Part shown: one piece after another, positions 16,775-24,441 of the stretch | Layout of the letters: every line of letters begins with the position of its first letter | How positions within the stretch are numbered: position 1 is the first letter of the stretch | Assembly (NCBI GenBank): GCA_964485695.1 | Contig: CAZAKZ010000012.1 | Location: 8,157 to 72,156 of the forward strand | Source: CAZAKZ01 sp964485695 | GTDB lineage: Bacteria > Planctomycetota > JAFGQW01 | Length of the DNA: 64,000 nucleotides | Reading direction: 5' to 3' | Notes under the pieces: model-generated | What the model saw: only the letters and a program-made list of their open reading frames with translations | Told to the model about the DNA's origin: nothing | The model's database searches: none | Program-made: the position numbers and the translations under genes

Positions 16775-17407
16775 CTACGAGTCTCCCCCCTCTTCTGCGT
16801 TCAATGTGCCTATCAGTTTATCTCTGGCCGCCCGCAACTCGATGAACTTTTCGTGTGCAAGAGACTGAAAGTCCTCATCCAGCCGGGCAAATCGGTCGGG
16901 GTGAAAGAGTTTCGAGCGATCCCTGAATGCCGCCAGGACCTCCTTCCGGGTCGCATACTCCCGGACGCCGAGTAGCCGGCGACAGCGGTCCAGCTCTCCC
17001 GGCCCCTCGACATCCGTGGCCGGAGGTCGCGAATCCGTGGTGTCCCGGAAACGGTGGAACTTCCGGTCTTTTCCGTCTCCCTCGTCTTCCACGTCGGGCC
17101 GACCGGCATCTCCCCGGTTCGTCCCGTCCCGAGCCGCCTCCGGCGCACGAAACCTCGTCGTCTCGGCCTGGCCCGACAGAATGGCCCCGAGAATCCCTGG
17201 GGGCTTCCGGGTAGAGATCACCTGCGCTCCGTCGGGATCGACCTCGAGGACGAGCGGGGTGCCACATTTGCCGCAAGAATGCTCGTAATACGGGCCCCCG
17301 CCCGGAAGCGCACGGCTGCGCAGGAAACCGTCCTGCCTGAATTCACTCAACAGGATCGAATTGCCGCACCTGGGACAGTTCGAAGCCGGGCCATTCGGAT
17401 CAACCAT
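16775..17407 (-). CDS. zinc-ribbon plus J-domain-like protein
   Basis: The 210-residue protein has two recognisable ends. Residues 8-55 carry two CxxC pairs (CPRCG and CGKCG) forming a zinc ribbon. The last 70 residues look like a J domain: CRRLLGVREYATRKEVLAAF, the HPD tripeptide in SKLFHPDRFA, and a closing helix. The middle is charged and probably disordered. J domains stimulate DnaK ATPase, so this may be a specialised co-chaperone. ATG 17407 follows AAGAGA. A good promoter lies about 100 bases upstream. It leads the set with the HNH gene and the lipoprotein. Confidence 0.75.
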   Translation of the reverse strand: MVDPNGPASNCPRCGNSILLSEFRQDGFLRSRALPGGGPYYEHSCGKCGTPLVLEVDPDGAQVISTRKPPGILGAILSGQAETTRFRAPEAARDGTNRGDAGRPDVEDEGDGKDRKFHRFRDTTDSRPPATDVEGPGELDRCRRLLGVREYATRKEVLAAFRDRSKLFHPDRFARLDEDFQSLAHEKFIELRAARDKLIGTLNAEEGGDS

Positions 17408-17503
17408 GTCTCTTGAGCAATCGCGCGGTCGTGCTCTCGTCCTGGAGCACGGAATCAACGTCCGCCCCGGATTCTCGTAACCTTTTAAGTTGCGGGCGGT
17501 TAC

Positions 17504-17531
17504 ATTGTAGCCACCGGAGCGATGCCGTCAA
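17504..17531 (-). promoter_or_regulatory. sigma-70 type promoter of the zinc-ribbon/J - HNH - lipoprotein set
   Basis: On the minus strand TTGACG (17531-17526) is followed after 16 bases by TACAAT (17509-17504), each one mismatch from consensus. Predicted transcription start near 17497 gives a leader of about 90 bases. Confidence 0.65.
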
Positions 17532-17705
17532 TTGAAAATCTCTCCCCCGGCCTCCAGTACCGCCCGCCTCCCCATCCAGCCGTACCGTCGTCCAGAAACG
17601 GACCTAATTCCGCGTTACCATTTTAACAGACTCGTGTTACGACTTCTCCTGAGGCGTTGAATTTCTCCCCGGTCATTTTTTCTTTCGCCTCTTGAAGGGG
17701 GGGGA

Positions 17706-17711
17706 TATAAT
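17706..17711 (+). promoter_or_regulatory. -10 element upstream of the lipoprotein gene
   Basis: A perfect TATAAT, 63 bases before the ATG at 17775. The expected -35 position (17683-17688, TTTCGC) is poor, so activation by a regulator or another sigma factor is possible. Confidence 0.45.
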
Positions 17712-17774
17712 CTTCGCCACGTTTGTTCTGAATACTCCAGGCACTGGTTTCCCAAGGCACAGGGGGGGGCTGTC

Positions 17775-18254
17775 ATGGCAAAGATCCTACTCGACAGAAT
17801 CGGCACGGGGCGGCGCGTAATCCTTTGCGGTGCAATGGCTTGCGGGCTTTTGTTCGGCGGCTGTGCTGCGCTCGAGCATACGTTGGGCTGGGACGTCAAT
17901 CCCCAGCACATCGAGCTCACCGAGCAGCAGCCGGGGGATATTCCGGTTCCCGATGGCTTCAGGATGGTCATCAAGGACAGGCAATCCTTCTCTTATGACC
18001 TGGATCCCGATGGATTCAGGGATGCCCATCTCATATACACCGGAAGCTCGCCGGCGCGGTTCGTGGCCCGGTTTTACGAAAAAACCATGGTCATGCCCAC
18101 GTTTGGGTGGAAGAACCAAAGCCGCTACCAGAACGAAAGCGATCGTACCTTGAAATTCACCAAAGGTCGGTCGGTTTGCACAATTGTTATCACGGAAATC
18201 ATAAATCCCGTTCCCAGGACCAAGATCGAGGTGGATATCGTTTCCACGCCCTGA
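17775..18254 (+). CDS. small lipoprotein, unknown function
   Basis: A 159-residue protein with a signal sequence whose lipobox is LLFGGCA (cysteine near residue 30). The mature region contains PVPDGFRMVIKDRQSFSY and SPARFVARFYEKTM. These resemble the pattern of small DUF-type lipoproteins that measure about 120 residues after processing, but no named family is certain. Its ribosome site is GGGGGGG about six bases before the ATG. It is transcribed alone or ahead of the cyclophilin gene, separated by a hairpin. Confidence 0.75.
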   Translation: MAKILLDRIGTGRRVILCGAMACGLLFGGCAALEHTLGWDVNPQHIELTEQQPGDIPVPDGFRMVIKDRQSFSYDLDPDGFRDAHLIYTGSSPARFVARFYEKTMVMPTFGWKNQSRYQNESDRTLKFTKGRSVCTIVITEIINPVPRTKIEVDIVSTP

Positions 18255-18288
18255 AGACCTGTCAGCGGACACGAATCCGGACTATTCA

Positions 18289-18321
18289 TGAAACATCCCG
18301 TGCAGACAGCACGATGTTTCA
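18289..18321. terminator. strong hairpin after the lipoprotein gene
   Basis: TGAAACATC(C)CGTGC and GCACG-ATGTTTCA pair over 13 bases with a single bulged C and a five-base loop, 35 bases after the lipoprotein stop. No U-tract follows on either strand, so it is either a factor-dependent terminator or stabiliser, or an operator upstream of the cyclophilin gene. Confidence 0.4.
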
Positions 18322-18472
18322 AAAGAGACCGGGCTGAATCGCAGCCCATTGACCAGACCGGGAGCCTTTTGCGGCGGCGTACGATTTCGTGCAGTTGTCC
18401 GCTGTTTCCTGGGTTACAACTCGTTCCAGACTCCGATCCTCCCGGGGTCTATTCCATCCGGAAGTAGTATCC

Positions 18473-19786
18473 ATGGTTCTAAAAAACGCGCCTTTATCGC
18501 CCAAGCGGCCTGAAATTCCTGAAGAGGAAGAACGATCCCTTCTTGATAGGGTCCTCGAGTTCAAGACCCACATCGCCGTGGGGATCGTGGTCCTCGTGGT
18601 CCTGGCTCTGGCAGTGGTCATTGTCAAGGGCATGCAGGAATCCAAAGAAACCGCGGCCTGGAGCCAGTCCAAGGAGCTCCGAAAAAGGGCCTTCGAGGCC
18701 CTTTCCTCCGAAGAGAACATGCAAGAGGCCCTGCGGGATATCGAAGACCAGGTGGAGTCTTATACCGACAGAGAGGTTCACCCCTGGCTTCTCTTCTTTC
18801 AGGCCCGCCTCTATTCAAAGGTGGGCCGGCTGGACCAGGCCCAGAGAACCCTGGAGCAGCTGAATACCCTCTATCCGAATCACCCCTTTACGAATCCGGA
18901 CTACTACGTTCCCGGCGACAAGCCACTTTCGGTGGTGGAATGGGACCGGCTGAAGGCGCGGATGGAGTTCGAGGGAAAGCACGGGAAGTCTTTTTCCGGC
19001 CGGCCGAAACCCAAGGAGGGGCTTTCGGTCACACTCAAGGTCAAAGATTTTGGGGACATAAAGATCGGATTTTTCGCCGGTGTGGCCCCGATTCATGCGG
19101 CCAACTTCGTCAAGCTGGCCAGAGACGGCTTTTTCAGCGGCACCACGATCCATCGAATCACGGATTTCTGCATCCAGGGCGGCGATCCCAACAGCAAAGA
19201 CGAGGACCTCAAGAACGATGGCCAGGGAGATCCCGGGTATACCGTGGAAAAGGAAATTCGCATGAATCCGACCCTCCACACCAAGGGAACCCTCTCCGCC
19301 GCCTCCTCCAACAAAGACGGGCCTGACAGCGGATCCCAGTTCTTCATCTGCACCATTGATTCCAAGCACCTGGACGGTAATTACACCCCGTTCGGGGAGA
19401 TTCTGGCAGGGATGGACGTGGTGGAAAAAATATCCCGGGAGAGGACCCACGGCGAAAACATGGACGGGATTGCCGCCGATCACCCCGTCGCGAAGATCGT
19501 GATTGAAAAGGCGGTGGTAGAAGGGGAGTTTGTCCTTCCCGAAAAGGAAATGCCCGGCTATTTCGAGGCCCTGAAGAAAAAGGAAGGAGAGAAAAAGAAG
19601 GCCGCCCAAAAAGCCAAGGTAGGCCAGGACGCGCCCAAGGACAGCCCGCCGCCGGACAAGGGGAAAAAGGACGCGGGTAAGAAGGACACGCCGCCCGGAG
19701 CCTCCCCTGAAAAGGACGGGGAAAAGGGTGGGAAGAAGGAGCCCGCCAAGAAGGACGCACCCGCGAAGAAAGGGCCTCCCGGCTAA
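18473..19786 (+). CDS. membrane-anchored cyclophilin-type peptidyl-prolyl cis-trans isomerase
   Basis: A 437-residue protein: short cytoplasmic N-terminus, one transmembrane helix (about residues 33-53), a TPR-like helical linker (about 60-150), then a cyclophilin domain (about 170-345). Blocks HAANFVKLARDGFFSGT, IHRITDFCIQGGDPNSKDED and GSQFFICTIDSKHLDGNYTP match the family. In the active site the usual FHR reads IHR, and the Arg and Gln of the FxxQGGDP block are kept as CIQGGDP. The last 90 residues are a Lys/Pro/Glu-rich low-complexity tail. ATG 18473 follows GGAAG. The enzyme probably folds exported proteins from the outer face of the inner membrane. Confidence 0.85.
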   Translation: MVLKNAPLSPKRPEIPEEEERSLLDRVLEFKTHIAVGIVVLVVLALAVVIVKGMQESKETAAWSQSKELRKRAFEALSSEENMQEALRDIEDQVESYTDREVHPWLLFFQARLYSKVGRLDQAQRTLEQLNTLYPNHPFTNPDYYVPGDKPLSVVEWDRLKARMEFEGKHGKSFSGRPKPKEGLSVTLKVKDFGDIKIGFFAGVAPIHAANFVKLARDGFFSGTTIHRITDFCIQGGDPNSKDEDLKNDGQGDPGYTVEKEIRMNPTLHTKGTLSAASSNKDGPDSGSQFFICTIDSKHLDGNYTPFGEILAGMDVVEKISRERTHGENMDGIAADHPVAKIVIEKAVVEGEFVLPEKEMPGYFEALKKKEGEKKKAAQKAKVGQDAPKDSPPPDKGKKDAGKKDTPPGASPEKDGEKGGKKEPAKKDAPAKKGPPG

Positions 19787-19823
19787 TTCGCTCCTGTTAC
19801 ACCCTGTGGCTTGGGCCCTGAGA

Positions 19824-20684
19824 TCAATCCATCGGGCGCGTCAGCCGCGCATAGAGCCGGTCAAACTCCTTGTTGTCCTTGAATCGAATCGTGACACGCC
19901 CTTTTCCGGACCGATCCTGGATCTGGACCCGCATGCCCAGGGCCTCCTCGAGCTTTTGCTCGAGCTCCTGGAGATAGGGCTGCTTACCCGCGGAGGCCGC
20001 TGTCCGGGTCCGAACCAGGGCGGCTCTTCTTTCCACTACCCGGACCGAAAGATCCCCCTCCAGGATCTCCTTGACCAGGGCTCGCTTCGTCGTGTCTCCC
20101 GGAAGACTGGCCAGGGCCCTGGCATGGCCCATGGTCAGTGTTCCACGTGAAACATGTTCCTGTATGTCTGCAGGAAGTTCCAGGAGCCTGAGCAGATTTG
20201 CCACTGTGGGGCGTTGTTTTCCGATCTTGGAGGCCACCTCTTCCTGGGTCAAATCGAGGGTCTCCATCATCTCCTTCATGGCCAGGGCACATTCGATGGG
20301 ATTCAGGTTCTTCCTCTGGATGTTCTCCACGAGTGCCAGCTCGAGCGATCGACTCGAATCCACTTCTCGAACCACGGCCGGAATGTCTGCCCAACCCAGG
20401 GCCCGGCAGGCCCGAAGCCGGCGTTCTCCGGCGATGAGCTCGTACACCCCGCCCGGCACCTTCCGGACCACGAGCGGCTGCATCAGGCCGGCCTCTTGAA
20501 TCGACCTGGCCAGTTCCTGGATGGATTCATCGCCGACCTGTCGGCGCGGCTGCCTTGGATTGGGTGTAATCAGGTCAGTGGGGATGTGCTCGAGTGTTCT
20601 GGACGACTTCTCGGGTAGGGCGGCCTGGGTTTCGTCCTTCTGGATGAGGTAGTCCAGACCCCGCCCTAATTTCTTTTCCGCCAT
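19824..20684 (-). CDS. parB: chromosome-partitioning protein ParB
   Basis: A 286-residue ParB/Spo0J-type CTP-dependent DNA clamp that loads on parS and organises the origin. The N-terminal KLGRGLDYLI matches the segment that contacts ParA. ITPNPRQPRR and ELIAGERRLRACRALG are the CTP-binding motifs. EVASKIGKQRPTVANLLRLL is the helix-turn-helix that reads parS, and the C-terminal dimer domain follows. ATG 20684 is preceded by GGGAGGGA. Unusually, parA is not adjacent, and a parS site lies inside this reading frame. The gene is convergent with the cyclophilin gene and divergent from acylphosphatase. Confidence 0.95.
   Translation of the reverse strand: MAEKKLGRGLDYLIQKDETQAALPEKSSRTLEHIPTDLITPNPRQPRRQVGDESIQELARSIQEAGLMQPLVVRKVPGGVYELIAGERRLRACRALGWADIPAVVREVDSSRSLELALVENIQRKNLNPIECALAMKEMMETLDLTQEEVASKIGKQRPTVANLLRLLELPADIQEHVSRGTLTMGHARALASLPGDTTKRALVKEILEGDLSVRVVERRAALVRTRTAASAGKQPYLQELEQKLEEALGMRVQIQDRSGKGRVTIRFKDNKEFDRLYARLTRPMD
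20139..20154. promoter_or_regulatory. parS: parS centromere site inside parB
   Basis: TGTTCCACGTGAAACA fits the bacterial parS consensus TGTTNCACGTGAAACA at every position. It lies within the parB coding sequence, about 14.5 kb from dnaA. No second match of comparable quality was found by eye in the window. Confidence 0.9.
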
Positions 20685-20897
20685 GGTATTCCCTCCCGTG
20701 GCTGAAGACGGCACCCCCTTAATAACTTTCTTGGTTTGTCCTAGCAACAGAAATATGGTTTGAATTTCGGCCCTCGGGTTCCACCGCGCCTCTTTGCGTC
20801 CTGTCGCACCCGGATGACAAGAGTGCCGGTATCCGTCCGTCCGGGGCTTGCTTCCCTCCTCGACCGTGTATACAACATCTGGAGAAGGAGTGATGCC

Positions 20898-21167
20898 ATG
20901 ACCACAACACGTATCATCTACTCGGGTCGCGTTCAGGGCGTGGGATTTCGCTTCCGAACCAGAATGCTCTCTGAGAAGTACGCCGTCACCGGGTATGTGA
21001 AGAATCTGCCGGACGGGACCGTGGAGGTCCTGGCGCAGGGACAATCCACTGAACTGGATCGGTTCAGAAAGGGCCTCAGGAAAGAAATGCGTGGCCTTGT
21101 AGACCGCGAGGAGGCCTTTCCGGCCGAAGACCCGCCTTCATTCCAGACCTTTGATATTGCTTACTGA
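20898..21167 (+). CDS. acyP: acylphosphatase
   Basis: An 89-residue acylphosphatase, the standard length for this enzyme, which hydrolyses carboxyl-phosphate bonds. The signature GRVQGVGFRF carries the catalytic arginine, and GYVKNLPDGTVEV carries the catalytic asparagine. AAGGAG lies eight bases before the ATG at 20898. A TTGCTT-15-TATACA promoter-like pair is just upstream (20848-20874). Its stop codon overlaps the start of the next gene (TGATG). Confidence 0.95.
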   Translation: MTTTRIIYSGRVQGVGFRFRTRMLSEKYAVTGYVKNLPDGTVEVLAQGQSTELDRFRKGLRKEMRGLVDREEAFPAEDPPSFQTFDIAY

Positions 21168-22027
21168 TGGTGGAAAACAACGAGATCTGCTCCCGCCGGA
21201 ATTCGAGATTCTCCCTGGAGCTCGCCGGAAACCTGGGGCTGGGCTGGTTCGCGGCCACCCGCTCCTTCTCGTTCAAAACCGTCGCCGCCCTGATGTTCTG
21301 CCTCGGGGTCTTCACTCCAATCCTGTTCACCTCTTTCATTTTTTTCGATGAGGGGCACATCACGCGTGCCGAGCTTGTCGCATCCAACCTGTTTCTCTGG
21401 TCATTTCTTTACGCCTTCATCGTGCTCCCGCCCATTGCACATCGGATCTGTGGGTGGCGGGTTCCCGCATTTAACCAGCTTTCTCCGGCCCGCGAGGAAA
21501 GCCTGGCCGCGGGCCGGCTCCTCGGTCTGATTCTGGCCTATGCGGCGATCACCCTGGCTCTGCTTTTTCTGGGATTATTCCTGGAGTGGGTGCAGCATTC
21601 TCGCCATTTCACTCTTCTCCTCGTCCTGGCGCTACAGCAGGCAATCCTCGGTGGCGTTCTGATCACAGGCACATTCCTCTTTGCCCAGATCGGCGGCGTC
21701 CTCTTCACGAGCCTGGCGGGAGTGGTCTGGTTTCTCCTCGGCACACAGAAGGCCGCCTTCCTGAATGAACTCGGATCAGAAACACTTCGGGCCCTGTGCT
21801 CGGCCGGGTTGTTCTGGCTACCTGACTTCACTTTCTTTCAGGTGGGGATCTTCGTCGATGCGGGCCAAAGGGCAAATCCTGTGGGCATCGCGTCGCTTGC
21901 GCTGTATTCTTTCCTGTTTTTCTGCCTGAATACAGGTCTTGCCGTTCTGGTTATTCGACGAAAATGGCGGGGATCGGGATCCGGATCGGGCCGACACTGG
22001 ATCCCCGGGAGAGCCCGCCGACCGTGA
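21167..22027 (+). CDS. polytopic membrane protein, possible ABC-2-type permease-like
   Basis: A 286-residue protein with about six or seven hydrophobic helices (around residues 37-58, 74-92, 115-140, 147-166, 172-192, 205-215, 237-258) and a glycine/arginine-rich C-terminus. The spacing and length resemble ABC-2-type or CcmB-like permeases, but no ATPase gene is adjacent and no signature is decisive. Its ATG shares the A of the acylphosphatase stop codon, and the phosphoesterase gene starts 31 bases after its end. The three therefore form an operon. Confidence 0.6.
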   Translation: MVENNEICSRRNSRFSLELAGNLGLGWFAATRSFSFKTVAALMFCLGVFTPILFTSFIFFDEGHITRAELVASNLFLWSFLYAFIVLPPIAHRICGWRVPAFNQLSPAREESLAAGRLLGLILAYAAITLALLFLGLFLEWVQHSRHFTLLLVLALQQAILGGVLITGTFLFAQIGGVLFTSLAGVVWFLLGTQKAAFLNELGSETLRALCSAGLFWLPDFTFFQVGIFVDAGQRANPVGIASLALYSFLFFCLNTGLAVLVIRRKWRGSGSGSGRHWIPGRARRP

Positions 22028-22058
22028 GTCTTCAGGCCGACAGGAGGAAATCTTCGCC

Positions 22059-22787
22059 TTGCGATACGGAATTTTTGGTGATGTTCACGGAAACCTCGAG
22101 GCCCTGGAGTCGGTCATTTCGGGCATGCTCGAGGACGGGGCCACAACCTTTCTCTGTCTGGGCGACATCGTAGGATACGGCGCAGACCCGATTGCGTGCA
22201 TCAACCGGGTTCGCGACCTCGGGGGAGGCCTGGTGGCGGGGAATCACGACCTGGCCGTCATCGGAATGCTCGACTTTTCCCGATTCAACCCCTTTGCCAG
22301 GCAGGCCATTCTGTGGTGTCGAGACCTCCTCGGCCCGGAACACCGGTCCTTTCTAGAGAGGCCCAACCTTGTGGAGCAGGTGAATGAAGACATCGCGATT
22401 TTTCATGCCACCCTGCACATGCCCGAACAGTTCGGCTACCTCCAGACCGTGGGGGATGCCCGAAAGAGCTTTTCATTCCTGAGGACCCGGTGCGGCTTCT
22501 TCGGACATTCCCACGTTCCTGTGGCCTTCACTGATGGGGGGGGCTGGGTCCGGATCGTGCCGGGAACAGAGTTTAATCCCGGCCAATCCGACCGATTTCT
22601 GATCAATCCAGGGAGCGTGGGCCAGCCCAGGGACGGGAATCCCATGGCGGCTTATGGAATCCTGGATGACGAGACCGGCGCGATCCATATCCGGCGCGTG
22701 GGCTATGACGTGAAAAAAACCCAGCACAAGATCCGCAAGGCCGGCCTGCCGGATATCATTGCCGAACGTCTCTGGCTCGGGTACTGA
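22059..22787 (+). CDS. calcineurin-like metallophosphoesterase (YfcE/MJ0936-type)
   Basis: A 242-residue two-metal phosphoesterase. All family blocks are present: FGDVHGN at residues 5-11, LGDIVGYG, AGNHDLA, and GFFGHSHVP, with NPGSVGQPRDGNP near the C-terminus. The best start is TTG at 22059: it is preceded by a perfect AGGAGG eight bases away and gives MRYGIFGDVHGN directly, while upstream in-frame codons overlap the preceding gene without a ribosome site. The family hydrolyses phosphodiesters or phosphoproteins; the substrate is not evident. Confidence 0.88.
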   Translation: MRYGIFGDVHGNLEALESVISGMLEDGATTFLCLGDIVGYGADPIACINRVRDLGGGLVAGNHDLAVIGMLDFSRFNPFARQAILWCRDLLGPEHRSFLERPNLVEQVNEDIAIFHATLHMPEQFGYLQTVGDARKSFSFLRTRCGFFGHSHVPVAFTDGGGWVRIVPGTEFNPGQSDRFLINPGSVGQPRDGNPMAAYGILDDETGAIHIRRVGYDVKKTQHKIRKAGLPDIIAERLWLGY

Positions 22788-22863
22788 GCGCCAGCGCCAC
22801 GTATCATTCCTGCTGCGATGATTGCCTCGCACTGGTAATAGCTCTGGGCCGGATAGGGCGGGA

Positions 22864-24174
22864 TCAGGAGCCCATCAGGAACTCGAGTGACTGTGGAAGG
22901 GCCCCCAGGCCATTCTCCCCGAGCCCGGTCTTGAACAGGATTTCCAGGTCCCTCAGGGGCTTTTCATCCCCGTAGAACGTGACCGTCCTGGCCTTGTGGT
23001 TCCTGCCGCACGCGTTCAGCAGCTGGATGAGGGAATTCGCCTCCACCCGGTCTCCATCGATTTCCATCTGGACCGGCGTTCCGTGGTGCTGAACAATGTT
23101 GGCAATCAGGGTGAGGGGCTGAACGTGCAGGATGACGCCTTCCGGGAGGATGAAGTCGCGCTTGATGATCCTCGAGTAGGCGCGGATCAATTCTTCTGCG
23201 TACCGCTTTCCGCGCTCGACATATCCCCGGGCAAAGTGGAAGCCGTAGTCCACGATCAGGCGCAAAATCTCGTTCTTGTCCACCAGACGGGCGATCCCCC
23301 TCTTGGCCTCGACCGAACGAATGTCGGTCTCGTGCCTCTCATAGAAGTGGACCAGTCCGGTGGTGTACCCGAACAGATGAAGTGCCATGGAAATATGGCC
23401 TCTCAGCTTGGGCAGTATTTCATTGGCCTGTTCTGCGTGGGTGTTCTTGATGTAGGTGTCGTACTTGGACTGGATACCGTGGAGCTTGGCCTCCATGTTT
23501 CGGACCCATTCTTCGGGAATCTTCTGGGTCACGAACTCCCGGATGGCGTCCGGGGATTTCTTGTCCGCCGTCCCGATGGTGGAGATCTCCTTGGCCGCCT
23601 GCACATACACCGACGCAATCTTGGTGATGGGTTCTTCCAGGTTGACGAGCATCTCCTCGCCGATGTTGTTGGGGAGGGTGGATCGAGTCATCGGGTCCGG
23701 AAGCTTCAGCCGGTCAATCGGAGCATCGAAAATCGCCAGGCCCAGCACCTCTCGTGCCTCTTCGAGGGCTTCCCTGGCGAGGCGAGTGATGGAGCTGATC
23801 ATGAACTCGAAGGACTCGCCGGAGCCGAGATGGAACTGCGCTACCTGGGCCACATCATCGTCCAGATGATATCTGAAGTACCTCCGCTGGATGTGCCGTT
23901 GCTGGTAGCAGACGCCGATGAGGTTTCGAATACAGGCGACCAGCTCGGAGAAGTAGGAAAACGTCTTGTTGTTCCGGGCCTCGTAGTCGTCCAGGAAGCT
24001 CACCAGGAGCTCTGACTCCTCGTGCAGGTGGCCGATGATTCGCTTGTTGATCTCGTCTATCTTGTGTTCCAAGAACTTCTTACAAGACGCAAAGAATCCC
24101 TGGGTGTTTTCTTCAAGAATGGACAGGAAGTCCTTCTCGGGAATAATCTCTTCTAGGGAAGTTTCTTCCTTCAA
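22864..24174 (-). CDS. uncharacterised protein with C-terminal HPr-like domain
   Basis: A 436-residue soluble protein. The first 340 residues are helical (many charged heptads, such as EHKIDEINKRIIGHLHEE) and match nothing recognised. Residues 341-430 align well with the phosphocarrier HPr: GVILHVQPLTLIANIV corresponds to the HPr block GxHARPAxxLV, with the phosphorylatable His at residue 350 and Gln where Arg17 of HPr would be. Then come IDGDRVEANSLIQLLNA and a closing LGENGLG. The start is TTG at 24174, preceded by AAGGAGG with ideal spacing. No PTS gene (ptsI, HprK, EIIA) is adjacent. It may be a regulatory phospho-acceptor (inference). Confidence 0.65.
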   Translation of the reverse strand: MKEETSLEEIIPEKDFLSILEENTQGFFASCKKFLEHKIDEINKRIIGHLHEESELLVSFLDDYEARNNKTFSYFSELVACIRNLIGVCYQQRHIQRRYFRYHLDDDVAQVAQFHLGSGESFEFMISSITRLAREALEEAREVLGLAIFDAPIDRLKLPDPMTRSTLPNNIGEEMLVNLEEPITKIASVYVQAAKEISTIGTADKKSPDAIREFVTQKIPEEWVRNMEAKLHGIQSKYDTYIKNTHAEQANEILPKLRGHISMALHLFGYTTGLVHFYERHETDIRSVEAKRGIARLVDKNEILRLIVDYGFHFARGYVERGKRYAEELIRAYSRIIKRDFILPEGVILHVQPLTLIANIVQHHGTPVQMEIDGDRVEANSLIQLLNACGRNHKARTVTFYGDEKPLRDLEILFKTGLGENGLGALPQSLEFLMGS

Positions 24175-24441
24175 GACGGCCTCCTTTTCCCACAAATCCG
24201 GACGCCGGGGTCGGCTACTTGCGGCCAGGGCTCGATTTTAGTCAGCTCCCGGCCTTTTTCGAGGTGTATCCGAATTTCTTTCCTGGCCGGGCCTGAGTGT
24301 TGATATTGTTCCAGTTCAGGTCGGCCGATTGGGCCTTCCTGGATGGGCTCGTTCCGGGAAACTGCCGGATGCCCACAGGGGAGAATTCGCTGGCCAGTGG
24401 GCCGTTTCGACCAGGTGTTACCCTCCGTTTAGATCAGAATC

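Larger units (their letters stand above)
17408..17774. other. divergent intergenic region
   Basis: The region between the zinc-ribbon/J gene (minus) and a lipoprotein gene (plus) contains no convincing reading frame. It holds the minus-strand promoter at 17504-17531 and a plus-strand TATAAT at 17706-17711 preceded by an oligo-G run and a T-rich block. The rest shows no repeat or RNA gene. Confidence 0.5.
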
